In this document: piece by piece, positions 9,896-18,355 of the stretch | How the letters are laid out: each line of letters opens with the position of its first letter | Numbering within the stretch: position 1 is the stretch's first letter | Notes under the pieces: generated by a model | Told to the model about the DNA's origin: nothing | The model's database searches: none | Seen by the model: only the letters and a program-made list of their open reading frames with translations | Translations under genes and position numbers: made by a program | Assembly: GCA_003215355.1 (NCBI GenBank) | Contig: QCKL01000006.1 | Location: 1 to 64,000, forward strand | Direction: 5' to 3' | DNA from: Prochlorococcus sp. AG-409-O23 | GTDB taxonomy: Bacteria; Cyanobacteriota; Cyanobacteriia; PCC-6307; Cyanobiaceae | DNA length: 64,000 bases

Positions 9896-11659
9896 TCATT
9901 CAGATAAATGTTTTTGGTTAATCGACTGAATATACTTAGCCAATTCAACCCTTAACTCATTACGAAGATACGAGTCATTCTTCGAATCAGTGCAAACACG
10001 AAGAAGAACGGGCCCAAATTGAGCAAGGCTCCACTCAAGGGAACTCTCCAAATCCTCTAAACAAGAAACTTGTCGAGATGGAATCCCATGAGCATCAGCA
10101 AGTGCTAACTGATCAACATTCTGAGGCATTGAAAAAAGCTGATCTATCTTTCCATTGGAAACTGTATCTATCTTTAGCTGTTTAAAGATTCCACCTCCAC
10201 CATTATCAATTAACAAAACCACAAGAGGAGGACGCGATGGATTAGCCAGTAACCAACCATTACTGTCATGAAGCAGTGCCAAATCACCGCTAACCAATAA
10301 CGTCTGGCCAAGAGTCATTGCCAACCCCATGGCTAAAGAGAGAGTGCCATCGATACCTGATGCTCCCCTAAATCCAAAACATCTTCTAAAACGCCCCCCG
10401 CCGCCGCCGCCAAAAGAGAGCCAATCTCTAATAGGACTACTTGCTGCAAGCATCACTGGTAATCCTTCAGGTAATAAACGCGGTAACCAATGCGCCAAAG
10501 CAGGCTCAGAGATAGAACCCCTCAAGGGCAATTTCTGATCCAACCATCCTTCAGCAAGCCGATCAACAAGAAGCCATGACTTAAAAAGAGCCTTACCTTT
10601 TTGATTTGAAGATGCAATTGGGGGGGGCATTCTCCCCAATCGATGTTGAAGCCAAGCGACAAAACCCTCACTCCATTGCAAAGCAACTCCCAAAGGATCA
10701 AGTCTTCTCAAGTCCCCTTCAGTGACAAGCAATTGGCTTTGAGGAAAAGTTCTCAACCAAACTTCCAAATTGCGGCTGGTGGACATAGGACCTAAACGCA
10801 AAACCTGAATCCCATCCAACGGAATAGGGAGCCCTTCAGGCAAAAGAAGCTCCCAATTACGAATTAAACCCGGCTGATCATTAGGGACACCAGCCAAAGG
10901 GTCAGCAAGAATTGGCCACCCACTTAGAGCCTGCCATTTACGAAGAGCTTGCTGAAAAGCAACTAAATTTGCAGAAGACCCTCTCCATGGTCCCGCAATA
11001 ACTACTCCTGGAAGAGAAGGGTCGAGTTCTAGCAATTCCTTAGATGGCTCAGTATTTAGAAGCTTCGTTTGAACCCTCTCAGACTTTTCATGCATAAAAG
11101 TGTTGGACACCCAACCAGACAAAATTTGCTCTTTATCACTCAAACTTGCATGCAAAGGCTCTTCTAAAGGAAGGTTTAAATGAACTGGACCAGGAAATAC
11201 ATGCGCACTTCTCCATGCATTCTCAACAAAGAGATTTAATGAGTCTGAACAAAAAAGATGAGCCCCTTCTAATGGACCTTGTGCAAAAAATCTGCAAACA
11301 GGACTTAAAAAATCTTCTTGGTTAACTGTCTGGTTTGATCCACATTCCTTAAGTCTTAAAGGACGATCAGCTGTCAGAAATAAAATAGGTTGACAAGATC
11401 GATCAGCTTCTATTGCTGCTGGAAGGAGATTTGCGACTGCACTTCCAGAAGTTGTGATTACAGCGCTAGCCATTCCTGTCGATGTACTTATTCCCAGTGC
11501 CAAAAAAGCTGCAGAACGTTCGTCGATAGCCGTATGCAGAGTCAATCGATGGGACACTGACAATTCGCCTGCAGCAATTGCAAGAGGGCCTGATCGGCTT
11601 CCTGGACACAGCACAATGTGCTCTAGGCCCTTTGAATAAAAGGCCTCTAAAAGCTTCAA
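9896..11659 (-). CDS. menD: 2-succinyl-5-enolpyruvyl-6-hydroxy-3-cyclohexene-1-carboxylate synthase
   Basis: 587 residues of a thiamine-diphosphate enzyme that joins isochorismate and 2-oxoglutarate for phylloquinone. The N-terminal VLCPGSRSGPLAIAAGE, TAIDERSAAFLALG and ITTSGSAVANLLPAA blocks and the C-terminal FRGASGIDGTLSLAMG and DNGGGGIF are all present. The call starts at TTG 11659, but no ATG or GTG lies in this frame before the conserved block; the frame is open up to about 11692. An ATG at 11711 opens a different frame that stops after 12 codons (see findings), so the true N-terminus may be frameshifted or start at a rare codon. A six-glycine run sits just before RFRRCFGFRG, encoded by a short GCC-type repeat on the plus strand near 10395-10412. 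Confidence 0.93.
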   Translation of the reverse strand: MKLLEAFYSKGLEHIVLCPGSRSGPLAIAAGELSVSHRLTLHTAIDERSAAFLALGISTSTGMASAVITTSGSAVANLLPAAIEADRSCQPILFLTADRPLRLKECGSNQTVNQEDFLSPVCRFFAQGPLEGAHLFCSDSLNLFVENAWRSAHVFPGPVHLNLPLEEPLHASLSDKEQILSGWVSNTFMHEKSERVQTKLLNTEPSKELLELDPSLPGVVIAGPWRGSSANLVAFQQALRKWQALSGWPILADPLAGVPNDQPGLIRNWELLLPEGLPIPLDGIQVLRLGPMSTSRNLEVWLRTFPQSQLLVTEGDLRRLDPLGVALQWSEGFVAWLQHRLGRMPPPIASSNQKGKALFKSWLLVDRLAEGWLDQKLPLRGSISEPALAHWLPRLLPEGLPVMLAASSPIRDWLSFGGGGGGRFRRCFGFRGASGIDGTLSLAMGLAMTLGQTLLVSGDLALLHDSNGWLLANPSRPPLVVLLIDNGGGGIFKQLKIDTVSNGKIDQLFSMPQNVDQLALADAHGIPSRQVSCLEDLESSLEWSLAQFGPVLLRVCTDSKNDSYLRNELRVELAKYIQSINQKHLSE

Positions 11660-11763
11660 GCAAACAAAAAGATTAGTGCGTGCTAATGACAGGGGCTAAA
11701 ACTGAACTCATACGATCTTCGGACAGTACCGACCTTTAGAAAAGATAGTGACAAGCTATTTTC

Positions 11764-12354
11764 ATGTCTCCTTCAACTTCCACTCCTAAACCGCCTAAAG
11801 AATCAAGCTGGCGTGCATTCCTTGTATGGGCCCTACTAGCTCTCCTCTTGCGATGGCAAGTCATTGAACCACGATGGATTCCCTCTGGCTCCATGCTTCC
11901 AACTCTCGAAATTCAAGACAGAATTCTGGTAGAAAAACTTCGTCCTCGAATAACTAGAAAAGAAGGAAGGCAACTCTCCACTCAAAGTGTGGTTGTCTTT
12001 CATCCACCCAAAACACTTGTAGAAGCTGGATATGAAGCCAATTCAGCATTAATCAAAAGGATAGTTGGTCTCCCTGGCGACCAAATTGCAGTTCACAACG
12101 GCTATTTATATCGAAATGGCAAATTAATTGAAGAATCATGGCTGCAATCTCCAATGAAGTACGAAATGGATTCCGTAATAGTGCCAAAGGATTCACTCTG
12201 GGTACTTGGAGATAACCGCAACAACAGTCTTGATTCACATCTTTGGGGTGCTTTACCAATTGAAAACGTAATAGGGACAGCTATCTGGAGATACTGGCCT
12301 CTGGAAAAATTTGGGCCTATTCGGTTCCCCACCCCTATAAATTTTGAGACTTGA
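11764..12354 (+). CDS. lepB: Signal peptidase I
   Basis: 196 residues with an N-terminal membrane segment at about 16-32 (WRAFLVWALLALLL). The catalytic serine is in WIPSGSMLPTL (Ser43) and the general-base lysine in ALIKRIVGLPGD (Lys98), followed by LGDNRNNSLDSHLWG, the third conserved box. The enzyme removes signal peptides from exported proteins at the thylakoid or plasma membrane. It is divergent from menD, with the promoters sharing roughly 50-100 bp. A perfect 7-bp hairpin immediately follows its stop codon. Confidence 0.95.
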   Translation: MSPSTSTPKPPKESSWRAFLVWALLALLLRWQVIEPRWIPSGSMLPTLEIQDRILVEKLRPRITRKEGRQLSTQSVVVFHPPKTLVEAGYEANSALIKRIVGLPGDQIAVHNGYLYRNGKLIEESWLQSPMKYEMDSVIVPKDSLWVLGDNRNNSLDSHLWGALPIENVIGTAIWRYWPLEKFGPIRFPTPINFET

Positions 12355-12374
12355 GACCTTACTGCGATAAGGTC
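12355..12374 (+). other. Perfect 7-bp hairpin after lepB
   Basis: GACCTTA and TAAGGTC form a perfect 7-bp stem with a 6-base loop, starting one base after the lepB stop codon. There is no T tract behind it, so it is not a canonical intrinsic terminator; it may protect the lepB transcript end or be a weak attenuator before the DUF760 gene. Confidence 0.45.
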
Positions 12375-12400
12375 AATGTCGTGATGAAGAGCACACTGGG

Positions 12401-12751
12401 ATGTTCAACCCGGAGTTCCTTGCGACAGATAGCAATGATGGGCAGGATGGCAACGCGTTAATTCAGTATCTTCAGGATCAATCACCTGATGTACTTCAAC
12501 GAGTAGCTAAATCCGCCAGCAATGACATTCAGGACATTATTCGACATAACGTCCAAGGCTTACTTGGGATGCTGCCAGGCGAGCAATTTGAAGTAAAGGT
12601 AACTGCAAGTAGAGATAACTTCGCAAGTCTTCTTGCCTCAGCAATGATGACTGGTTATTTCCTGAGACAAATGGAGCAAAGAAAAGAGCTTGAAGAGTCA
12701 CTTTTTTCTGATGAAGCAAATGCAGTAAATACTGAAGATCTCAATCTCTGA
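12401..12751 (+). CDS. DUF760 family protein
   Basis: 116 residues. The central part LIQYLQDQSPDVLQRVAKSA, followed by VQGLLGMLPGEQFEVKV and FASLLASAMMTGYFLRQMEQ, matches the DUF760 family found in cyanobacteria and plant plastids. Its biochemical function is not known to me. The protein is soluble-looking, helical and acidic at the C-terminus. It lies 46 bp downstream of lepB and overlaps the convergent DUF4336 gene by 11 bp at the 3' ends. Confidence 0.8.
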   Translation: MFNPEFLATDSNDGQDGNALIQYLQDQSPDVLQRVAKSASNDIQDIIRHNVQGLLGMLPGEQFEVKVTASRDNFASLLASAMMTGYFLRQMEQRKELEESLFSDEANAVNTEDLNL

Positions 12752-13946
12752 AAGATTTCAATGGGTCTTGTGGCACTACTCCCCTTTTAAGAAGTCTCTT
12801 GTCTACCCCATCAAGGAATCCCCAATTACCTTTACTGTCAGCCCAAGGGCGCTTAAGAAGCTTACTTTTTAAATCTCTTACTTGATTAGGAGTAAATCGA
12901 ATTGGGGCACTGTGATGAGCAGAGATAAGCCATTTCATTCTTTTAATAGAGATCAACTCGTCAAACCATTGAATTAAGACCTCTTTAGCTCTTGGGAAAA
13001 CAAGCCTCTCAAGAACCGGGGCAACCTGCAATAACGGAGTTCTTTCTCCAATTAACTCTTTAGCAGAATCCTCCCAGCCTTTTTGCCAGGAAAAAGGGTA
13101 GAGGCCAAAGTGGGATCTTGAATTTCTCAGGCCAGGCTTAAAGGAATTTCGCAAAATTTCTGGGATGGATGGGATAGAAAGGTTCGCTGGTTTGAGGAAA
13201 GATGCAAACAAAACCAAACGAGCCCAACCTTTTCTCCTAGCCGAAACAGAATCAACAAGAGGCTGATCTCCTCGTTCACGAGCATGAAAAAGCAATGGGG
13301 TTGGGTCCAAATCAAATAAAGCAGGTGGCTGAGATTCGATGCCAACCAATGCATCCGTAACTAGCAAAGACTTCGAGTTGGTATGGAAACAGGCCACTTC
13401 CTGAAAACGTCCCAACCCAATATCAAGCGGCCCAAGTGGGAGCCACTCGCAACTCTCCTTATGAGGGACTCCATCTTCGAGCAAAATCCTTGTTCGCCTA
13501 CGAGGGATCCCTAACCAAGACAAGGGTAAAGAGATTGGAAAACTCCACTGCCCAGGACAAACCCAAACTTCTGCTTTTGGGAACGAGCGAGTTAAAGCTG
13601 GTAGAGAAATTTTATGTTCTAAGCCAGATGCAGTTGGCAAGACAATACTTAGAACAGGTCCATGTTTTTCTTGAAGATTATCTAATTCTCTAAGGAGCTC
13701 TCTTGTAGGTGGAAGAGGGTTAAAGAGCATTAACCCTCCATCAACCTTTACCACTGTTAAGCGAACAGGAACGGCCACGTAATAAAGGCCCTGCAACTGT
13801 TCAAGGCTCCAAACTTGGTCACGTATAAGTTCTTTAAAAAGAGTGCGCCTTCTCCCATATGGATAGAGAGGCAATAGGGGCCACCATGGCCATGCCTGAT
13901 CTGAGGAAAGGTCTGTATTGGTTTTTTCTACATTCGAATTAGTCAC
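12741..13946 (-). CDS. DUF4336 domain-containing protein
   Basis: 401 residues with the DUF4336 hallmarks WPWWPLLPLYPYGRRRTLFKE near the start (given here in part), YYVAVPVRLTVVKVDGGLML and LPTASGLEHKISLPAL, and a distal DUF4336 core with HHSAPIRFTP. The family has a metallo-beta-lactamase-like feel in its strand pattern (VLPTASGLEHK resembling a metal loop), but I see no complete HxHxDH motif. It sits 2 bp downstream of the metal ABC permease, so it could be transcribed with the transporter. Function is unknown. Confidence 0.75.
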   Translation of the reverse strand: MTNSNVEKTNTDLSSDQAWPWWPLLPLYPYGRRRTLFKELIRDQVWSLEQLQGLYYVAVPVRLTVVKVDGGLMLFNPLPPTRELLRELDNLQEKHGPVLSIVLPTASGLEHKISLPALTRSFPKAEVWVCPGQWSFPISLPLSWLGIPRRRTRILLEDGVPHKESCEWLPLGPLDIGLGRFQEVACFHTNSKSLLVTDALVGIESQPPALFDLDPTPLLFHARERGDQPLVDSVSARRKGWARLVLFASFLKPANLSIPSIPEILRNSFKPGLRNSRSHFGLYPFSWQKGWEDSAKELIGERTPLLQVAPVLERLVFPRAKEVLIQWFDELISIKRMKWLISAHHSAPIRFTPNQVRDLKSKLLKRPWADSKGNWGFLDGVDKRLLKRGVVPQDPLKSFRD

Positions 13947-13948
13947 AT

Positions 13949-14818
13949 CTATGGATTAATTGAGTTCTGCAACTTAAGGATGCCGTATCTAGGGGCAAAT
14001 AAAAATGCCAGGAGAAAAATTAATGTTTGCACAAGTACAATAGATCCTCCTGTCTCGATATCTGACCAATAGCTTATATATACACCAACAATACTTGAAA
14101 TAGCGCTACTAGTTACAGCCAGTATATTCATTCTATCAAAGCGATCTGTAAGTAGATATGCGGTTGCACCTGGAGTAATTAACATCGAAACAACAAGAAT
14201 AATTCCAACCGTCTGCAGACCAGCTACTGCCGCCAAAGACAACATAGACAAGAGCAAGTAGTGCAATAAACCTGTATTAATTCCTATAGATCTTGCATGA
14301 GTAGGGTCAAAGCAATAGAGCATCAAATCCCTACGAAAAATAAGCAACGTAATTACAACAATCGCAGATATGGTTATAGTTTGATGTATATCTGACAATG
14401 AGGTCCCTAGCGGACTACCAAACAGAATATGCATCAAATCAATATTACTCTTAATCTTTGAGACAAGAACAAGCCCAAGTGCAAAAAAGCCAGTAAAAAC
14501 AAGACCGATCACCGTATCTTCTTTAACTCTTGACTTCTGTTTTATGAATCCAATTAAAGCAACAGATCCCACCCCAAAAACAAAAGCCCCAATAGAGAAA
14601 GGCAATCCAAGTGCATAAGCAACCACAACTCCTGGCATTACGGCATGTGAGACGGCATCACCCATCAATGCCCATCCCTTAAGGGTCATAAAACAAGAGA
14701 GCAGACCGCAAACAGCTCCAACAAGTGCGCTTACCATCAATGCTCTTCTCATGAAATCATGACTCAATGGTTCTATAAGCCAAGAGGCAGGAGTTATGGA
14801 AGTAAATATATGAATCAT
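13949..14818 (-). CDS. Metal (Mn/Zn) ABC transporter, permease subunit
   Basis: 289 residues, nearly all hydrophobic with about 8-9 membrane segments, of the ABC-3 permease family. Diagnostic blocks include FMRRALMVSALVGAVCGLLS, GDAVSHAVMPGVVVAYALGL and LQTVGIILVVSMLITPGATA. It overlaps the ATPase gene by 4 bp and completes a substrate-binding/ATPase/permease operon. The set imports divalent metal across the plasma membrane; I favour Mn2+, needed for the oxygen-evolving centre, based on the binding protein. Confidence 0.88.
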   Translation of the reverse strand: MIHIFTSITPASWLIEPLSHDFMRRALMVSALVGAVCGLLSCFMTLKGWALMGDAVSHAVMPGVVVAYALGLPFSIGAFVFGVGSVALIGFIKQKSRVKEDTVIGLVFTGFFALGLVLVSKIKSNIDLMHILFGSPLGTSLSDIHQTITISAIVVITLLIFRRDLMLYCFDPTHARSIGINTGLLHYLLLSMLSLAAVAGLQTVGIILVVSMLITPGATAYLLTDRFDRMNILAVTSSAISSIVGVYISYWSDIETGGSIVLVQTLIFLLAFLFAPRYGILKLQNSINP

Positions 14819-15612
14819 GTACTAAATTCCTCTGGAGGAGTCTGTCCAGAGAGCAAGTCAGGAGGCATACCTCCAAAAGTCATTGTGAGGTTCTCAGTTG
14901 TAAAGATTTTTGAGGTCTCACCATATGCAAGTACTGTCTTATTAATAAGAACAACTAAGTCACAAAAGTCCCGAACATGGCTTAGATCATGTGTAGAAAT
15001 AAGAATCGTGCGGCCCTCATTCTTAAATTGAATAAACAACTCAGACATTAATTTTTCAGTCCGAACATCAACTCCAGAGAATGGCTCGTCTAAAAGAAGA
15101 ACAGATGCTCTTTGTGCAATTGCACGAGCAAGAAATGCTCGTTTTCGTTGTCCACCTGACAATTCACCTATAGGTCTTTTGCGATATTCAATAAGCTCTA
15201 CTCTTTCTAATGCATGCCAAACAGCTTTTCTGTCTGACTCCCTTGGGATTCTCAGCAGATTCATAGAACCATATCTACCCATCATGACTACATCCCAAAC
15301 TCTTACTGGAAATGAGCAATCAATTCCTTCGTTTTGAGGTACATAAGCCACGGCTTGATCTCGCTGTGCTTTATGAACTTCAAGGCCATTTATACGAATA
15401 TTGCCCCTTGATGGGCGAACGAACCCCATCAGAGCTTTAAAAAAAGTTGACTTCCCAGCACCATTCATCCCGACGAGGCCACATATACATCCTCCTTTAA
15501 GCCGAAGACTTGCATCGAACAGGGCCACAGTTCCGTTGTAGTCAACGCACACTTGATCAGCCTCTATTCGGTAGGTCCCATTTCCAAGTTGTGGATTTAA
15601 TGCATCCATCAA
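14815..15612 (-). CDS. Metal (Mn/Zn) ABC transporter, ATP-binding subunit
   Basis: 265 residues with a complete ABC ATPase core: Walker A GMNGAGKSTFFKAL at about residue 47, Q-loop VAYVPQNEGIDCSFPVRVWD, signature LSGGQRKRAFLARAIAQ, Walker B VLLLDEPFSGVD and switch histidine STHDLSHV. The PQN.G.D.SFPV sequence is typical of metal ABC-type (cluster 9) ATPases. The gene overlaps the permease start by 4 bp and follows the binding-protein gene after 14 bp. The ATPase identity is certain; the metal is inferred. Confidence 0.93.
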   Translation of the reverse strand: MMDALNPQLGNGTYRIEADQVCVDYNGTVALFDASLRLKGGCICGLVGMNGAGKSTFFKALMGFVRPSRGNIRINGLEVHKAQRDQAVAYVPQNEGIDCSFPVRVWDVVMMGRYGSMNLLRIPRESDRKAVWHALERVELIEYRKRPIGELSGGQRKRAFLARAIAQRASVLLLDEPFSGVDVRTEKLMSELFIQFKNEGRTILISTHDLSHVRDFCDLVVLINKTVLAYGETSKIFTTENLTMTFGGMPPDLLSGQTPPEEFST

Positions 15613-15626
15613 TACCTCATCACCAC

Positions 15627-16616
15627 CTAAGGAATAAGTCCTTGAAGAATCAATCGAACATTGTGCCGCTGCAAGTCCAACAAGGTAGGGGCAGGTCCAT
15701 CGGCCTTCGAAAGGGAATCCACAAAGAAGTTCCCTCCAAATCTTGCGCCGCTTGATTTTGCCACCTCAAGCTGAGCTTTTGGACTAACTGTGCTTTCACA
15801 AAAAATCGTTGGGACATTACGCTCCTTAATAGTCTCAATTAACTTGAGCATTCGCCTTGGTGTCACTTGACTTTCAGCATTTACTGGCCACAAATAGGCT
15901 TCAGCCATGCCGTAATCCTTAGCCAAGTAAGTAAAGGCCCCTTCACAAGTAACTAAAATCCTTTTGCTCTTGGGAATTGAAGACAGTGATGTTCTTAACT
16001 CCACGTCCAGTTCTTTAAGTTTATTTTTGTAATTAAGTCCATTCTTTACAAAAGTTTCTTTTCCAAGTGGATCAAGCCTTACGAAAGCCTGAACAATTCG
16101 ATCCACGTAGTGCATAGCCCTTTTGGGCGACATCCAGGCGTGTGGGTTTGGCTTCCCTGCATAAGCATCACTTCCAATAAATAGAGGTTTCATACCCTCA
16201 CTTAATACAACAGTAGGTACATCACCAGCAGCAGAAATGAATTTTCTTGCCCAAAGCTCTAAGCCAAAGCCATTCTCAATAATTAGGTCAGCCCTAGAAG
16301 CTTTAACTAGATCGCTAGGTGTCGGCTGATAACCATGAATTTCTGCACCTTGTTTTGTAATTGAATTTACTATCAGGCGATCTCCAGCAACGTTCTTTGC
16401 CATATCTGCCAATACAGTGAAAGTTGTAAGCACCAAAGGCTTACCAGTTGACGAAAAATCCTTAGCAGAATTCGATGAAGAGGAACAAGCTCCTAGCAGG
16501 TTGAAGCAGGAAGTGGCTAGTGCAACAGCAAATATGCGTCTAATAGCGCGCGAACGCTTTAGGGATGGAAGCCTTAACAAGGCGAGGGGGCCATAGAAAA
16601 ATTCATTAAGTATCAT
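15627..16616 (-). CDS. Metal (Mn/Zn) ABC transporter, substrate-binding lipoprotein
   Basis: 329 residues. A signal peptide ends in a lipobox (LLGAC, Cys44), so the mature protein is a lipid-anchored periplasmic receptor. It belongs to the cluster-9 metal-binding proteins: TFTVLADMAKNVAGDRL, a ligand His in GAEIHGYQPTPSD, a second in PNPHAWMSPKRAM, Glu in IFCESTVSPKAQ and an Asp in GGNFFVDSLSKADG. The His-His-Glu-Asp pattern and the lack of the His/Asp-rich loop usual in zinc receptors point to Mn2+. Zn2+ is not excluded. First gene of the three-gene transport operon. Confidence 0.88.
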   Translation of the reverse strand: MILNEFFYGPLALLRLPSLKRSRAIRRIFAVALATSCFNLLGACSSSSNSAKDFSSTGKPLVLTTFTVLADMAKNVAGDRLIVNSITKQGAEIHGYQPTPSDLVKASRADLIIENGFGLELWARKFISAAGDVPTVVLSEGMKPLFIGSDAYAGKPNPHAWMSPKRAMHYVDRIVQAFVRLDPLGKETFVKNGLNYKNKLKELDVELRTSLSSIPKSKRILVTCEGAFTYLAKDYGMAEAYLWPVNAESQVTPRRMLKLIETIKERNVPTIFCESTVSPKAQLEVAKSSGARFGGNFFVDSLSKADGPAPTLLDLQRHNVRLILQGLIP

Positions 16617-16744
16617 CCGAATTATTTGGTGGGTAAATCAAGCCTTTATTAAAGACTTAAACAAATTTTTTTCTGATTAAGAAGAGACGATACCTCTCAA
16701 AAATTGCTAATGAATGGAGAATGATTTTTTATTCTCACATCTCA

Positions 16745-18115
16745 TTAGACCTCAAGCGTCAGACTCTGACCTCTTTTATCTAAAGCAGTTTTTTGAAGCC
16801 ATTCGGTTGCCTGTTTTGTGAACCCACTCCAATCAACTCTTTCTTGCTCAGCTGCCTTAGCCACAAGTTCAGATGCATGAGTTTTCAATGCCTCCAAATC
16901 AGGCTGACTGACACCATTATTCAAGGCCATCCAATCAGACATAGATCTTCCAACCACTCGAGTTAGATAAGCAGCACTAAGCGCTTGCAAGGCACCTGCT
17001 GCAAGCCAGCTACCTCCATGAAGTTTTGCCAACCCAAGAAGAGCTTGTCCACTCCACTCGACAACACCCTGAGCAAGAGCTGCTGCAACAAGCTGTTTAG
17101 CAACAACTTCTAAAACCTCAACTTTCCAAGAACAAGACCATATTTTTGCCATCTCCTTAATCATTAATCCATTAACCACCGCTACTGCCAACAAGTCAGT
17201 AGACGGGACTGGAGAAGCAAAAACTGCTCCTGCAACAACCCATTGGGTTCTTTTTTGTAGATCTCGAAACTTTTTTCTTCGTACCTGCTCCAAATCCGCC
17301 TGCCAAGAGCTATGGAGTCTTGCTAATAGTCTTTGACGAGTGACCTCAATATTTTTGGAAGGTTGCTCCAAAACTGAGCGCACAGAACTCATCATCAACC
17401 CATTTTTCTCTTGATCATCAGACCAAAGAATGACTCTTTCATTCCAACGAACAGGCAATTGAGCTTGAAGAGTTTTGAGTTCAGCTGTCCAAGTATTTAA
17501 ATCTGGCCATAAAACCATGATCCAGGAAGGTTGATCTTCAGGAACCTGCTCAAGCCAAAGGAGATCAGCAGCTCGTAAAGGAAGTGATAGACCATAAATA
17601 ATTAAGTCAGGCTCATAAAAAGTGGGTGGCCAAATCCATGAGTCTTCTGACAAAGGCAAAGGAGTTGGTCGACAAAGTTTTAATGGGTTGGCAGCTTGAA
17701 GAGCTGATTTAATCTGAAGTTCATTTGGAAGTTCAACTCCAAATGAACTAATCAGACCAACCATTTGAGGATCAGACCTATCAAGGATTTGAGCAAGCTC
17801 ATTAAGTCGTTGTTCTTTTAGATCCAGAGAAAGAGGAGCACCATCTTCTAAAACTTCAAACTGATCAAGAACTTCTTTGCATCGGCTTACCCATCCTTCA
17901 ACTGTCGAAGGAGCGTCAAATCCTTTCCTTACAGGTTTTATTAACCACCAAATCCCACAACCAATTGCAATAAGCCCAAGTCCACCTCCTGAGAAATGAG
18001 TTAATTCACTCAATGCCCACTGACCTATTAGCAGGGACACAAGAACAAATCCGATTTTGCCCAAAAGTACTCCTGGAAAAGCTATTGGAATAGATTGCCT
18101 CTTCAAAATGTTCAA
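16745..18115 (-). CDS. DUF697-type membrane protein without a GTPase domain
   Basis: 456 residues. Two membrane segments lie near the N-terminus (about 15-55), and a hydrophobic C-terminal domain contains GAVFASPVPSTDLLAVAVVNG and QALSAAYLTRVVGRSMSDW, which match the DUF697 family (YcjF-like). Cyanobacterial relatives often carry a Ras-like GTPase before DUF697. Here the middle region (about 110-270) keeps strands such as DLIIYGLSLPLRAADLLWLE and WIMVLWPDLN, but I find no GxxxxGKS loop, so GTP binding is probably lost. Function is unknown. It stands alone on the strand, with about 128 bp before the metal transporter. Confidence 0.72.
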   Translation of the reverse strand: MNILKRQSIPIAFPGVLLGKIGFVLVSLLIGQWALSELTHFSGGGLGLIAIGCGIWWLIKPVRKGFDAPSTVEGWVSRCKEVLDQFEVLEDGAPLSLDLKEQRLNELAQILDRSDPQMVGLISSFGVELPNELQIKSALQAANPLKLCRPTPLPLSEDSWIWPPTFYEPDLIIYGLSLPLRAADLLWLEQVPEDQPSWIMVLWPDLNTWTAELKTLQAQLPVRWNERVILWSDDQEKNGLMMSSVRSVLEQPSKNIEVTRQRLLARLHSSWQADLEQVRRKKFRDLQKRTQWVVAGAVFASPVPSTDLLAVAVVNGLMIKEMAKIWSCSWKVEVLEVVAKQLVAAALAQGVVEWSGQALLGLAKLHGGSWLAAGALQALSAAYLTRVVGRSMSDWMALNNGVSQPDLEALKTHASELVAKAAEQERVDWSGFTKQATEWLQKTALDKRGQSLTLEV

Positions 18116-18355
18116 TTGATCAGTTCGTATTAGTTCTTCTTAGCTCAATTAAGAATAAAGGCAAATTATCCCCTCCTAAATGCCTGTAAATACAAGCATC
18201 TGAAGCAAACCCCTTCTCGAAATTCATGTATACACATCATGAGTTTGATATGCGCTTGACTCTCTAGCGATGTGAATCTGCTGAAGGAATACCCCCAATC
18301 CATCGCCAGGCCCCCCAGAATGCGTCACACTTGCCCGTGGTACTAGGCGAAGGCC

